DNA of 36,873 nucleotides, taken from the NCBI GenBank assembly GCA_017462615.1, contig JAFTQT010000152.1, positions 1 to 36,873 on the forward strand, in the 5' to 3' direction. Source of the DNA: Clostridia bacterium (GTDB taxonomy: Bacteria; Bacillota; Clostridia; Oscillospirales; CAG-272). The position numbers and the translations under genes are program-made. Shown here in pieces: positions 23,915-32,298 of this stretch. The notes under the pieces are model-generated. The model worked only from the letters and a program-made list of their open reading frames with translations, searched no databases and was not told the origin of the DNA. How positions within the stretch are numbered: the first letter of the stretch is position 1; each line of letters begins with the position of its first letter.

Positions 23915-25020
23915 GTTGCTGCTCCTTTCTTTTTTTGTTCTACGCGGGAGGAAACGGCGGTGAAAATTTCATAGGGAATGGTGCCGACGTGGGCGGCAAG
24001 CGGCCGGGGATCGTCCCAAAGCAGTACCCTGTCGCCGGGGGCAGCGGGAGTGTCCGTTAAGTCGAGAAAGGTCTGATCCATGCAAATATGCCCAATAACG
24101 GGGGCGGAAAACGCCTCTTTTTCGTGAAGCAGCGTGGCCGTAAAGCCCTCCGCCGCGCGGGGGAGACCGTCGCCGTAGCCAATGGCGCAAACGCCAACCA
24201 GGGTGGGGCGCTTCGTCACAAAGGCACCGCCGTAGCCGACGGGCGTGCCCTCTGGGAGGTGCCGCAGCTGCACCACGGGCGCCGAAAGCGTCATGGCCGG
24301 GCGCAGCGGAAGCGGGGTGCCAACGGTTGGGATGCCGTAAAGAGCAATGCCCGGGCGCGCGCCGTCCAGCACCGCTTCCGGCAGCGATAGCAGCGCGGCG
24401 GAGGCCGCCGCGTGGGAAAACAAGTGAAGTCCCCGTGCCGCCAGCTGCTGTCTGCAGCGCAAAAATTGGAAAAACGCATACCGTGTGGCGGCTAAATCCG
24501 AATCCGCCACGGGGAAATGGGTGTATAATCCGGTGGTGTGCAGCTGGGGACAGGCTGCCACGGCGGCGATCTCCTCCACCGCCTCCGGGGCGAACCCCAA
24601 GCGGTGCATGCCGCAGTCTACCTTGATATGTACCGCAACGGGGTGGGTTTTGACCGACTTTGCCAGGGCGGCGGCGTATGCTGCAGAAAACACCGTCTGC
24701 GTGATCCTCGCCTCGGAGAGCAGCGTAGCGCTTTGGGGAGGCGTGTAGCCAAGGATCAGAATATCTGCCCTCGGTGCCAGCAGTCGCACGGTCAGCGCCT
24801 CCTCCAGGGTGGCCACGGCAAAAAAGTCGCATCCGGCGGCCACCAGCGCCGGCACCACCAAGGCGATGCCGTGGCCGTAGGCGTTGGCCTTGACTACCGC
24901 GATCAGTCGCGTGGAGCGGTTGCCCCTCGCGCCGTGCTGCCGCAGCAGGGAAAAATTGTGGCGGATGGCGTCGGTATCAATGGTGGCAAGGGCACGATGG
25001 GCGCAAAAGTAGTCGGACAT
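23911..25020 (-). CDS. alr: Alanine racemase
   Basis: This PLP enzyme interconverts L- and D-alanine for peptidoglycan. It has 369 residues. The PLP lysine is K44 in AVVKANAYGHG, the catalytic tyrosine is Y263 in PVGYGGAF, and AIGYGDGLPR and HICMDQTFLDLT are family signatures. I chose ATG 25020 because AAGGAG (complement of 25027-25032) lies six bases upstream and the protein then begins with the usual short lead (MSDYFCAHRALATIDTDAI). Longer in-frame starts up to 25086 have no such site. It is the first gene of the minus-strand series with araC-type, luxS and mtnN. It lies divergent to the lipoprotein gene, with a gap of 98 bases. Confidence 0.96.
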   Translation of the reverse strand: MSDYFCAHRALATIDTDAIRHNFSLLRQHGARGNRSTRLIAVVKANAYGHGIALVVPALVAAGCDFFAVATLEEALTVRLLAPRADILILGYTPPQSATLLSEARITQTVFSAAYAAALAKSVKTHPVAVHIKVDCGMHRLGFAPEAVEEIAAVAACPQLHTTGLYTHFPVADSDLAATRYAFFQFLRCRQQLAARGLHLFSHAAASAALLSLPEAVLDGARPGIALYGIPTVGTPLPLRPAMTLSAPVVQLRHLPEGTPVGYGGAFVTKRPTLVGVCAIGYGDGLPRAAEGFTATLLHEKEAFSAPVIGHICMDQTFLDLTDTPAAPGDRVLLWDDPRPLAAHVGTIPYEIFTAVSSRVEQKKKGAAT

Positions 25021-25033
25021 CTCATTCTCCTTC

Positions 25034-25062
25034 ATCATATCACAATTTTTGTCGCATGGCAA
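25034..25062 (-). promoter_or_regulatory. Candidate promoter of the alr operon
   Basis: On the minus strand TTGCCA (25062-25057), a 17-nt spacer and TATGAT (25039-25034) resemble a sigma-A promoter. Its predicted start would fall within the Shine-Dalgarno site of alr, leaving almost no leader. The real promoter may therefore be further upstream, or translation may start on a nearly leaderless mRNA. Confidence 0.45.
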
Positions 25063-25118
25063 TAGAAAAACGGCATTTTTTCGCAATTTTGTGCATACGT
25101 TTTCAAAAAGGAGGGGCT

Positions 25119-25601
25119 ATGAAGCGATTTTTGTGCTTGGTGATTTGTGTGATGTGCTTGCTGGTGGGGTGCGCGCCGCGAGAGGAGCATCTGCTTGCCC
25201 GGTTTCGGGAGGGCTTTGTGGCAGAATGCGCCGGGGTGTGTGGCGGCGTGAGCTTTACCGCGCTGTTTGAGGCGGCGCCGCTGACCGAGGCGGGGCTGCT
25301 GCCCCTGACAGTGACATTTTATGCACCCAAGGCCTTGGAGGGCACTGTGCTGACGCGGCGAGCGGACGGCAGCGTCAGCCTCGCGCTGGACGGTATGGAG
25401 GTGGAGGCAGGGCTGCTCGGTCTTCGACGGATCTTGGATGCCTTTCCCGCCACAGGCGAGATCAGCGATGTGACGGTGTCGCCGGAGGGGCATACGGTGG
25501 TGAACGGTACGGATTTTTCGGTGTGCTATCTCTCGGACGGCACCCCCCTTTCGGTACGCTGCGGCGCAGTACAGCTGCAGGTGGTGCGCTGGGGGAAATA
25601 G
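25119..25601 (+). CDS. Small lipoprotein of unknown function
   Basis: This is a 160-residue protein. A basic MKR start and hydrophobic core lead to the lipobox LVGC with the lipidated Cys at 18, so it should be anchored on the outer face of the membrane. The mature part contains short beta-like segments and no motif that I recognise. The start ATG 25119 has AAGGAGGGG directly upstream. The gene is divergent from alr and ends in a strong hairpin, so it is probably transcribed alone. Confidence 0.8.
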   Translation: MKRFLCLVICVMCLLVGCAPREEHLLARFREGFVAECAGVCGGVSFTALFEAAPLTEAGLLPLTVTFYAPKALEGTVLTRRADGSVSLALDGMEVEAGLLGLRRILDAFPATGEISDVTVSPEGHTVVNGTDFSVCYLSDGTPLSVRCGAVQLQVVRWGK

Positions 25602-25606
25602 AACGG

Positions 25607-25657
25607 CAGAGGGAGGAGCCCCCTTTTGCAAAAGGGCGGCTCCTCCCTCTGTCTTTT
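25607..25657 (+). terminator. Terminator hairpin after the lipoprotein gene
   Basis: A 14-bp outer stem (25607-25620 / 25638-25651) continues through the palindrome CCCTTTTGCAAAAGGG (25621-25636), with one unpaired base. It is followed by TCTTTTC. The hairpin begins six bases after the stop codon. Confidence 0.8.
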
Positions 25658-25758
25658 CGCCGCCGCGAAAAGACATTCACCCACCTCACCGAAAACCTTC
25701 AAAAGGGGGCATAAGGGCTCATAGCGGATAGCTATGCAAATAAATTGGTGTTTATCGA

Positions 25759-25859
25759 ACCCTCTCACCCGTCTTCGACGGGAGCTCCCCCGGAGGGGGA
25801 GCCTAATGATAGCCTCCCCCTCCGGGGGAGGTGGCACGCGTATGCGTGACGGAGAGGGT
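25759..25859. repeat. 101-bp compound inverted-repeat element
   Basis: Terminal arms ACCCTCTC (25759-25766) / GAGAGGGT (25852-25859) enclose three further hairpins: CCCGTC/GACGGG, CTCCCCCGGAGGGGGAG and CCTCCCCCTCCGGGGGAGG. The right end GTGACGGAGA recurs in the element at 12149-12206. No open frame or T-run belongs to it. It resembles the small non-coding structured repeats common in intergenic regions of Clostridia. Confidence 0.75.
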
Positions 25860-25994
25860 CACCGACAAATCAAAATTTGAAAGACCTAAATATGGCAAAA
25901 TCGAGGGAGCACGACGTGTTTTAATGAATCGGCCCCTTCTTTTTTGTTTTTTTCATGCATAGAATAAGGGGAAGACGAAAAAGGGGGCATCACT

Positions 25995-28640
25995 ATGACC
26001 GAGCGCATCACCTATCAGAAAAGCGGTCTCACCCACGCCGAGGTAGAGGCCGCGCGGCGGCTGCATGGCAGAAACGTGCTGCGGCAGCAAAAGCGCGTGG
26101 GCTTTTTGCGGCATTTTCTTTCCAATCTGGGCGACCCGGTCATCAAGGTTCTGCTGCTGGCGCTGGGGCTGAACCTGCTGCTGCTCTTTCGCAGCCACGA
26201 TTGGTTTGAGACCGTAGGGATCGCCGTTTCGGTCTTTCTTGCCACCTTCATTTCCACCCTGTCGGAGCACGGCAGCGAGGCGGCCTTCGCGAAGCTCTGC
26301 GAGAGCTGCGCCGCGCCCCTTTGCCGGGTGCGGCGCGGGGGGCGCGTGCTGGAGATCCCCTGTGAGGAGGTAGTGGTGGGCGACGTGGTGCTGCTGGCCG
26401 CAGGAGAGCGTATCCCCGCAGACGGTGTGATCTTTACGGGTGAAATGGCGGTGGATCAATCCCCACTCACGGGAGAAAGTCGGGAGGCGGAGAAGCATCC
26501 CGCCCCCCTTGCGGGTAAGGGCACGCCCGACCATCCCGCGCTGCTGCTGGCAGGCTGCACCGTGCTCTCCGGCGAGGGTGAAATGGTGGTCAACGCCGTG
26601 GGCGACGCCACCTTTCTCGGCGGCATCTCCGGTGAGCTGCAGGAAAAGCCCCAGGAAAGTCCCCTGAAGGCACGCCTTACCCGACTGGCGGGGCAGATCA
26701 GCCGTATCGGCTATGGGGCTGCTGCCCTTTGCGTGCTGACCTTTCTTTTTTACCATCTTTTTATCGACGCGGGCTTTGACCGCGCGGAGCTGCTGCGGCG
26801 CGTGACCGATCTTCCTTACGTGGCAGAGCTGCTGCTCCATTCCCTCACCCTGGGGCTGACCGTTGTGGTGGTGGCCGTACCGGAGGGGCTACCGCTGATG
26901 ATCTCCGTAGTGCTCTCCTCCAACATCAAAAGAATGGTGCGGGATCAGGTGCTGGTACGCAAGCCGGCAGGGCTGGAGGCGGCGGGCAGTATGAATATGC
27001 TCTTCACCGACAAGACAGGCACCCTCACCGCCGGCAAGCTGATTTTGGGGAATTTTCATACCGTTTTCGGGGATTTTCGCAATTATGCCGCGCTGAAGCG
27101 AGCAGCGCCACGTCTCGCCGCTCGCCTTTCGCTTGCCGCCCACGCCGTTTCCGGCGCCCAGCGCGGTGAGCGGGAGGGTGAGATGGTGGCGCTGGGCGGA
27201 AACAGTACCGGCCGCGCGCTGCTGACCGCCTTTTTGGCATCACCCGCCCCGGAGCTTTCCATCCGTCACCGCCTCCCCTTTGACAGCGCCCGCAAATACG
27301 CGGCGGCCACCCTTTCCGACGGTAGCACCTTCTGGCTGGGCGCGCCGGAGCTGCTGCTGCCCCTGGTGGACAGCGCCTTGGATGGGGAGGGGCAAGCCCA
27401 TCCCGCACAGCGGGCAAGCCTGGGCGACCCGATACGAAGCGCCATGTCCGAGGGAAAGCGCGTGCTGCTGCTCTGCGAGGGCGAGGAGCCCATTGGCACC
27501 CGGTTGCCGCGACGCTTGACGCTTCTTTCCGTTCTCACCTTTCACGATCCGCTGCGCCCCGAAGCCAAAAAGGCCGTCCGCACTCTGCAGGGGGCGGGCG
27601 TGCAGGTGGTGATGATGACCGGAGACGGCAAGGAGACCGCCGCCCGCATCGCCCGGGATTGCGGGATCCTGTGGGGGGATCGCCTTTGCCTGGAGGGGCG
27701 GGAGCTGTCGGCACTCTCCGACGAGCAGCTGACCGCCGCCCTTCCCCGCCTTGCGGTGGTGGCAAGGGCTCTGCCTGCAGATAAAAGCCGCCTGGTGCGG
27801 CTTTCCGAGGCAGCGGGCCTTGTGGTGGGCATGACCGGAGACGGCATCAACGATGCCCCCGCCCTGAAGCGTGCCGACGTGGGCTTTGCCATGGGCAGCG
27901 GCACTCAGGTGGCCAAGGAGGCGGGGGACGTGGTGATCCTGGACGACAACCTTTCCTCCATCACCCGGGCGGTGCTCTACGGGCGCACCATTTTCAAGAG
28001 CATCCGCAAATTCATCACGCTGCAGCTGATCATGAACTTCTGCGCGGTGGGCATCTCCATCATCGGCCCCTTCATCGGCTTTGATTCCCCCGTCACCGTG
28101 GTGCAGATGCTGTGGATCAACATTGTGATGGATACCCTGGGTGGCCTCGCCTTCGCGGGAGAGGCACCGCTGCCGATCTATATGCAGGAGCCGCCCAAGG
28201 GGCGGGAGGAGCCCATCCTCACCGCGGCCCTCTTCCGGCGGATCGCCACCCTCACCGCCTTTACGGTGGCGCTGTCCGTGTTTTTCTTAAAATCTCATAC
28301 CGTTCGGGCACTTTATCGGGAAATGCCGGGGGATATCTGCCTGCTGACCGCCTTTTTTGCCCTCTTTATTTTCGCAGGCGTGCTGAATTGCTTCAACGCC
28401 CGCACCGACCGGGTACGGATGCTGATGGGGCTTGCCCGCAATCGCAGCTTTCTCCTGATCATGCCCGCCGTGGCAGCGGTGCAGATCGCCTTTGTCTATC
28501 TGGGCGGCACCGTGCTACGCACCGTGCCCCTCACGCCCCGGGAGCTACTCTTCACGCTGGCCATGGCGCTGACCGTCATCCCCGTGGGATGGCTGCACCT
28601 TCTGTGGCGCCGCCTTTGCGGCCAAAAGGGATTGTATTGA
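25995..28640 (+). CDS. Calcium-transporting P-type ATPase (PMCA/SERCA-like, P2 class)
   Basis: This 881-residue ATP-driven cation pump exports Ca2+ across the cell membrane through a phospho-Asp intermediate. Signatures in order are: an N-terminal cation-ATPase domain; LTGES (TGES at 159-162, dephosphorylation loop); VPEGLPLM in the fourth helix (the calcium-site PEGL motif); DKTGTLT with the phosphorylated D339; MTGDGKETA; MTGDGINDAPALKRADVGFAMG in the hinge; and LWINIVMDTLGGLAFAGE in the sixth helix. The N and D of that helix are Ca2+ ligands. VAVPEGLP and the sixth-helix sequence are closest to the plasma-membrane (P2B) type. The length is normal. The start ATG 25995 follows AAGGGGG. A structured terminator follows, and the gene appears to stand alone. 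Confidence 0.94.
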   Translation: MTERITYQKSGLTHAEVEAARRLHGRNVLRQQKRVGFLRHFLSNLGDPVIKVLLLALGLNLLLLFRSHDWFETVGIAVSVFLATFISTLSEHGSEAAFAKLCESCAAPLCRVRRGGRVLEIPCEEVVVGDVVLLAAGERIPADGVIFTGEMAVDQSPLTGESREAEKHPAPLAGKGTPDHPALLLAGCTVLSGEGEMVVNAVGDATFLGGISGELQEKPQESPLKARLTRLAGQISRIGYGAAALCVLTFLFYHLFIDAGFDRAELLRRVTDLPYVAELLLHSLTLGLTVVVVAVPEGLPLMISVVLSSNIKRMVRDQVLVRKPAGLEAAGSMNMLFTDKTGTLTAGKLILGNFHTVFGDFRNYAALKRAAPRLAARLSLAAHAVSGAQRGEREGEMVALGGNSTGRALLTAFLASPAPELSIRHRLPFDSARKYAAATLSDGSTFWLGAPELLLPLVDSALDGEGQAHPAQRASLGDPIRSAMSEGKRVLLLCEGEEPIGTRLPRRLTLLSVLTFHDPLRPEAKKAVRTLQGAGVQVVMMTGDGKETAARIARDCGILWGDRLCLEGRELSALSDEQLTAALPRLAVVARALPADKSRLVRLSEAAGLVVGMTGDGINDAPALKRADVGFAMGSGTQVAKEAGDVVILDDNLSSITRAVLYGRTIFKSIRKFITLQLIMNFCAVGISIIGPFIGFDSPVTVVQMLWINIVMDTLGGLAFAGEAPLPIYMQEPPKGREEPILTAALFRRIATLTAFTVALSVFFLKSHTVRALYREMPGDICLLTAFFALFIFAGVLNCFNARTDRVRMLMGLARNRSFLLIMPAVAAVQIAFVYLGGTVLRTVPLTPRELLFTLAMALTVIPVGWLHLLWRRLCGQKGLY

Positions 28641-28710
28641 TGGAAAATATGAAGGTGGGAGGGGGCTGTCTCATGAAGGATATTTTTCACAAAGCAAGCA
28701 AAAAGAAAGG

Positions 28711-28824
28711 CTCCCTTGTGTAAGTAAGGCGGTGAGGGATTGTTTTTTACAACCCCTCCGCCTCGCTTCACCTCGCCGTTGGCGAGCTGCTCGGCACCTC
28801 CCCTTACACAGGGGAGACTTTTTT
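28711..28824 (+). terminator. Long structured terminator / repeat after the ATPase
   Basis: Outer arms CTCCCTTGTGTAAG (28711-28724) and CTTACACAGGGGAG (28803-28816) pair with one G-T type mismatch. Inside are further arms (GGCGG...TTGT with ACAA...CCGCC, and CTCGCCGTTGGCGAG). A run of six T follows at 28819-28824, so it can terminate the ATPase transcript. The layered arms suggest a dispersed element acting as terminator. Confidence 0.7.
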
Positions 28825-29064
28825 GCAGTTTCACTTTAATGAGACACCCCCTCCCCCCACACACTCTCTCCCAAAACCTTCAAAAAAGGTATGGTATGTT
28901 TTTGACCGCGGCTTCCTGCCGTTTGACGCGACGGTTCCCTCCCTCGAAGAGCAAAAAACGCGAAAAACACGGCTGCGGACGCAAAAATATAGGCTGCGGG
29001 CACACTAATTTCCCGAAATCGGCTCTCTTTGCCTCTCTTTTTTCAAAATCGGTCATTTTACAAT

Positions 29065-29093
29065 TTGACGCAGCCGCCAAAACGTGCTATACT
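29065..29093 (+). promoter_or_regulatory. Sigma-A promoter of the NfeD/SPFH pair
   Basis: TTGACG (29065-29070), a 17-nt spacer and TATACT (29088-29093) with a TGn extension (TG at 29085-29086). The leader to the NfeD-like gene is about 25 nt. Confidence 0.87.
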
Positions 29094-29124
29094 AATATCA
29101 AAGAAAAAAGAAAGGAGCACCGTT

Positions 29125-29544
29125 ATGGAATACACTTGGATCGCTCTGCTCGTGCTGGGTCTTGTGGTAGAGGCCTTCACCGCCAATCTGGTGGTGATCT
29201 GGTTCCTGCCCGGTACGCTCGTCGCCATGATCCTTGCCTTTTGCCACGTGCCGCTGCCCGTGCAGCTGCTGGTATTTGCCGCCATGGGTCTTGTGCTGCT
29301 GTTTGCCACCCGGCCGCTGTCAAAGCGCCTCAAAAAAGGAGCCGAAACCCGCACCAACAAGGACGCCCTCATCGGTAAGATCGGCCTCGTCACCGAGGAG
29401 ATCTGCAACATCCGGGAATCGGGCGAGGTGAAGCTCTCGGGACTGCGCTGGTCCGCCCGCACCGCGGTGGATGGTGCCGTCATTCCCAAGGGCACGCAGG
29501 TCGAGGTTCTGGACATTCAAGGCGTCAAGCTCATTGTAAAATAA
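29125..29544 (+). CDS. NfeD-like membrane protein
   Basis: This 139-residue protein has two to three membrane helices in the first ~75 residues (MEYTWIALLVLGLVVEAF, then WFLPGTLVAMIL and LLVFAAMGLVLLF). A C-terminal OB-fold of the NfeD family follows (about 88-139: GKIGLVTEEI, GEVKLSGLRWSAR, GTQVEVLDIQGVKLIV). Small NfeD proteins work together with SPFH/stomatin proteins in membrane microdomains, and the SPFH gene follows 21 bases later. The start ATG 29125 has AAAGGAG (29111-29117) seven bases upstream. There is no ClpP-like protease domain, so this is the short form. Confidence 0.9.
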   Translation: MEYTWIALLVLGLVVEAFTANLVVIWFLPGTLVAMILAFCHVPLPVQLLVFAAMGLVLLFATRPLSKRLKKGAETRTNKDALIGKIGLVTEEICNIRESGEVKLSGLRWSARTAVDGAVIPKGTQVEVLDIQGVKLIVK

Positions 29545-29565
29545 AAAAAGAAAAGGAGAAAAACT

Positions 29566-30501
29566 ATGCATCCCATTGTAATCGTATTGCTGGTGCTTAC
29601 CGGCGTGGTGGCTGTGCTTGCCATCGCTAACATTCACATCGTCCCCCAGGCGCACGCCTACGTGCTGGAGCGCCTCGGCTCCTACAAGAAGACCTGGAGC
29701 AACGGTATCCACATGAAATTTCCCTTCGTAGACCGGGTCAGCAAAAAGATCAACCTGATGGAGCAGGTGGTGGACTTCCCGCCCCAATCGGTCATCACCA
29801 AGGATAACGTGCGCATGCAGATCGACACCATCGTGTATTATCAGATCACCGACTGCAAGCTCTACGCCTACGGTGTGACCAACCCCATCTTCGCCATTGA
29901 AAACCTGACCGCCACCACGCTCCGTAACATGATCGGTGAGCTGGATTTGGACGGCACGCTGACCTCCCGTGACACCATCAACTCCAAAATGCGCGCCATT
30001 CTTGATGAAGCCACCGACGCGTGGGGCATCAAGGTCAACCGCGTGGAGCTGAAAAACATCATCCCGCCCCGTGAGATCCAGGACGCCATGGAAAAGCAGA
30101 TGAAGGCCGAGCGTGAGCGCCGTGAGCTGATCTTGCGTGCGGAGGGTGAGAAAAACTCCGCTATTCTCCTGGCCGAGGGTCGCAAGCAATCCGCCATCCT
30201 GGATGCCGAGGCCGAAAAGCAGGCCGCCATTCTGCGCGCGGAGGCGCAGCGCGAAGCACGCATCCGCGAGGCCGAGGGTGAGGCCGAGGCCATTCTGAAG
30301 GTGCAGGAGGCTACCGCCGCAGGTCTGCGGATGCTCAATGAGGTGAAGCCCGGCGCCGAGGTATTGACCCTCAAGAGCTACGAGACCCTTGCTAAGGTCG
30401 CTGACGGCAAAGCCACCAAGATCATCATTCCCTCCGAGCTGCAGTCCCTGGCGGGACTGGCCACCACCCTCACCGAAACGGTGAAGGAACCGCAGGAATA
30501 A
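29566..30501 (+). CDS. SPFH/band 7 (stomatin/paraslipin-like) membrane scaffold protein
   Basis: This 311-residue protein has one N-terminal membrane helix (about 4-22). The SPFH domain follows (about 25-190: VPQAHAYVLERLGSYKKTW, FPFVDRV, VDFPPQSVITKDNV and VELKNIIPPREIQDAMEKQ). An alanine/glutamate-rich coiled coil (about 175-250) drives oligomerisation, and the C-terminal segment is short. It is predicted to form large rings that organise membrane microdomains and regulate membrane proteases. QmcA and paraslipin are the closest named types. The ribosome-binding site is AAAAGGAG, and the gene is in an operon with the NfeD-like gene. Confidence 0.94.
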   Translation: MHPIVIVLLVLTGVVAVLAIANIHIVPQAHAYVLERLGSYKKTWSNGIHMKFPFVDRVSKKINLMEQVVDFPPQSVITKDNVRMQIDTIVYYQITDCKLYAYGVTNPIFAIENLTATTLRNMIGELDLDGTLTSRDTINSKMRAILDEATDAWGIKVNRVELKNIIPPREIQDAMEKQMKAERERRELILRAEGEKNSAILLAEGRKQSAILDAEAEKQAAILRAEAQREARIREAEGEAEAILKVQEATAAGLRMLNEVKPGAEVLTLKSYETLAKVADGKATKIIIPSELQSLAGLATTLTETVKEPQE

Positions 30502-30505
30502 ACAG

Positions 30506-30547
30506 AATCCCCCGGCAGTTCAATGAACTGCCGGGGGATTTGCTTTT
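30506..30547 (+). terminator. Bidirectional terminator after the SPFH gene
   Basis: A perfect 15-bp stem (30506-30520 / 30526-30540) with loop CAATG is followed by TGCTTTTT on the plus strand. It lies between convergent genes and can also stop the HAAS/DUF4097 transcript coming from the minus strand. Confidence 0.9.
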
Positions 30548-30558
30548 TCAGTATTCCT

Positions 30559-32298
30559 TTACCCCATCACGGTCAGATCGCCCGAGGTGGAGTCCATTTC
30601 GATCTGCAACGCGCCGTCGCCGTAAATGTGCGCACCGTTGCGGTAGCTGGTAGCAAGGCTGCACTCAAAGTCGCCGGAGGTGCTGTCCAGCCGCGCGGTA
30701 AAGCCCGTCACATCTGCCTCCAGATGCAGCTCCATATCTCCGCTGGTGGTATCAAATTCGATCTGCCGAAGCGCGGCACCCACCATGATATCCACGTCGC
30801 CGGAGGTGGTATCGATCTCCACGATGCCGTGGACGCATTGGTTGCTGGCAAACCCCGCCGAAATGCCGGTGAAATCCACACGACCGACGGTGGAGGATTG
30901 CAGCGTCACGTTTCCGCTGACGGTATCCACGCATAGCACGTCAAGATCACAATCGGTGAGTATCTGTATGGCAGAAACAGCGTCCAGATCGGCCTTGTTG
31001 GCCAGCACGCCCTGCAGCATGATTGCCCCGGAAACGGTATCGATATCTAGCACGCCCGCACCTGCGGTGATCTGTATATCGCGCATCTCCAGCTTGGCAG
31101 AGACCAGCTCCAGCTCCACCGCGGACAGCACCGCATCCATGGGAATACGCACCACCAGATCCTTTTGGGGCTGCTTGCCCCAGTAGAACCGGATATCGCT
31201 GCGGCCGTCAAAGCGCACGTGCAAAGCCCCGTTTTCCCGGTACCAACGCATCCGCTCCTCACCGGCTGGCACCGGCTGGCCGTGCTGCGTCTCCACCAGC
31301 TCCACCGTGCTGCCCTCGTAATATTCGAGGCGCACCGACCCCGCCGTCCATTGAATGTCCAGCTGCTCCAGCGTCATTTCCACCGAGGCGTCACCCTCGT
31401 TGACGTAAAGTGCAAGGGGTCTGCCCTCGATGCCGAAAAGCCCGAAGGAGACGCCGTTGAAGCCTGCCCAAATGCAGGAGCAGATCATCAGCGCTGCCGC
31501 CACAAGAATGATGGGAACCAGCCAGCGATTGGGCTTTTTCTCGCCCCGTTCGGGGGGATTTTCCCCTTGCAGGGGCTGATAACCGGGACGATGTGCCAGG
31601 CTATCCGTGGCGGGCATGACATGAGAAGCGTAAACGATAGCGCCCACGCCCAGAGCAATGGCCGTAAACATCAGCGCCACGCCCCACTCGCTCTGGATCA
31701 GCACCACGGGGGTAATGGATACAATGCAAAGTCCAACACCCAGGGCGATCAAAATATGCGCAAGACGCGTCTTTTTCGCCCGCAGCTCCTCGCCGTACGT
31801 GAGAGCGCTGTCGTCCACGTAGGGCGGGATCCGGTTGCCGATCAGAATCAAGATAGAGGTGGCAACGGCCACGCAAAGGAACAAAAACACCACGCCCCAC
31901 GGCACCAGCACCGTGGGTGCCAGCCAGATGATATACAGCATCACGGCAATGGCCACGGCAAGGCCCATGCTGTGCTTGGCGCGGCAAAGCGCCTCGGCTG
32001 ACAGCTGCTTTTTCTTGCCAAGGGGTGGCGGAGTGCGCTTTTCCTCCGCGCTTTCGTGGAAGATCTGCGCCGTGCCACCGTCCGGTGCCGCCTCATTCTT
32101 CTCGATCAACGGATCGATATCCCCCAGCTCGCCAATAGCCTTGGCATAAGCATCGGCGGGGCTTTGTCCCTCGGCGATCAGCTCGTCGTAGCGGTCGTGG
32201 AGATTGCCCAGCAGCTCCTCAAACAGAGCGCTGTTGCGGGCGGTATTCCGTGCGTTTGTAAATAAGGATTGTAAATAAACCTTCAGATTGTCTTTCAT
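30559..32298 (-). CDS. HAAS (DUF1700-like) - transmembrane - DUF4097 beta-helix protein
   Basis: This 579-residue protein has three parts. The N-terminal ~70 residues are a helical HAAS/DUF1700-type domain (FEELLGNLHDRYDELIAEGQSPADAY then AIGELGD). About five membrane helices follow (two pairs near 110-225 and one near 275-300). The extracytoplasmic C-terminus is a DUF4097 beta-helix with repeated D-T/S-x-SGD-type turns (DTVSGN, DTTSGD, DSTSGD), typical of adhesin-like envelope proteins. HAAS and DUF4097 proteins commonly sit next to PadR regulators and respond to envelope stress; here both are fused in one chain. ATG 32298 overlaps the padR stop (ATGA), and GGAGGGAGGAGAG lies just upstream. 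Confidence 0.88.
   Translation of the reverse strand: MKDNLKVYLQSLFTNARNTARNSALFEELLGNLHDRYDELIAEGQSPADAYAKAIGELGDIDPLIEKNEAAPDGGTAQIFHESAEEKRTPPPLGKKKQLSAEALCRAKHSMGLAVAIAVMLYIIWLAPTVLVPWGVVFLFLCVAVATSILILIGNRIPPYVDDSALTYGEELRAKKTRLAHILIALGVGLCIVSITPVVLIQSEWGVALMFTAIALGVGAIVYASHVMPATDSLAHRPGYQPLQGENPPERGEKKPNRWLVPIILVAAALMICSCIWAGFNGVSFGLFGIEGRPLALYVNEGDASVEMTLEQLDIQWTAGSVRLEYYEGSTVELVETQHGQPVPAGEERMRWYRENGALHVRFDGRSDIRFYWGKQPQKDLVVRIPMDAVLSAVELELVSAKLEMRDIQITAGAGVLDIDTVSGAIMLQGVLANKADLDAVSAIQILTDCDLDVLCVDTVSGNVTLQSSTVGRVDFTGISAGFASNQCVHGIVEIDTTSGDVDIMVGAALRQIEFDTTSGDMELHLEADVTGFTARLDSTSGDFECSLATSYRNGAHIYGDGALQIEMDSTSGDLTVMG

Larger units (their letters stand above)
25602..25994. other. Gene-free stretch with hairpins and a repeat
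   Basis: This interval holds the lipoprotein terminator hairpin (25607-25657), a second perfect 10-bp inverted repeat right after it (GTCTTTTCGC 25651-25660 / GCGAAAAGAC 25665-25674), a compound inverted repeat (25759-25859), and the ribosome-binding site of the ATPase (AAGGGGG 25981-25987). I found no convincing promoter for the ATPase. Confidence 0.6.
28641..29124. other. Gene-free stretch after the ATPase
   Basis: The interval contains a long structured terminator (28711-28824) and the promoter of the NfeD/SPFH pair (29065-29093). Between them (28825-29060) I see only pyrimidine-rich sequence and no gene. A 16-codon frame at 28673-28723 follows a purine-rich site but runs into the terminator stem and is not called. 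Confidence 0.6.

Noticed and set aside
25021..25086. Longer N-terminus for alanine racemase
   Set aside because: No ribosome-binding site, and the extra residues are not family-like.
25759..25859. CRISPR array
   Set aside because: The repeats are inverted, not direct, with no regular spacers and no cas genes.
28673..28723. 16-codon small ORF with a purine-rich site upstream
   Set aside because: It ends inside the terminator stem, is lysine-rich without recognisable features, and could be chance.
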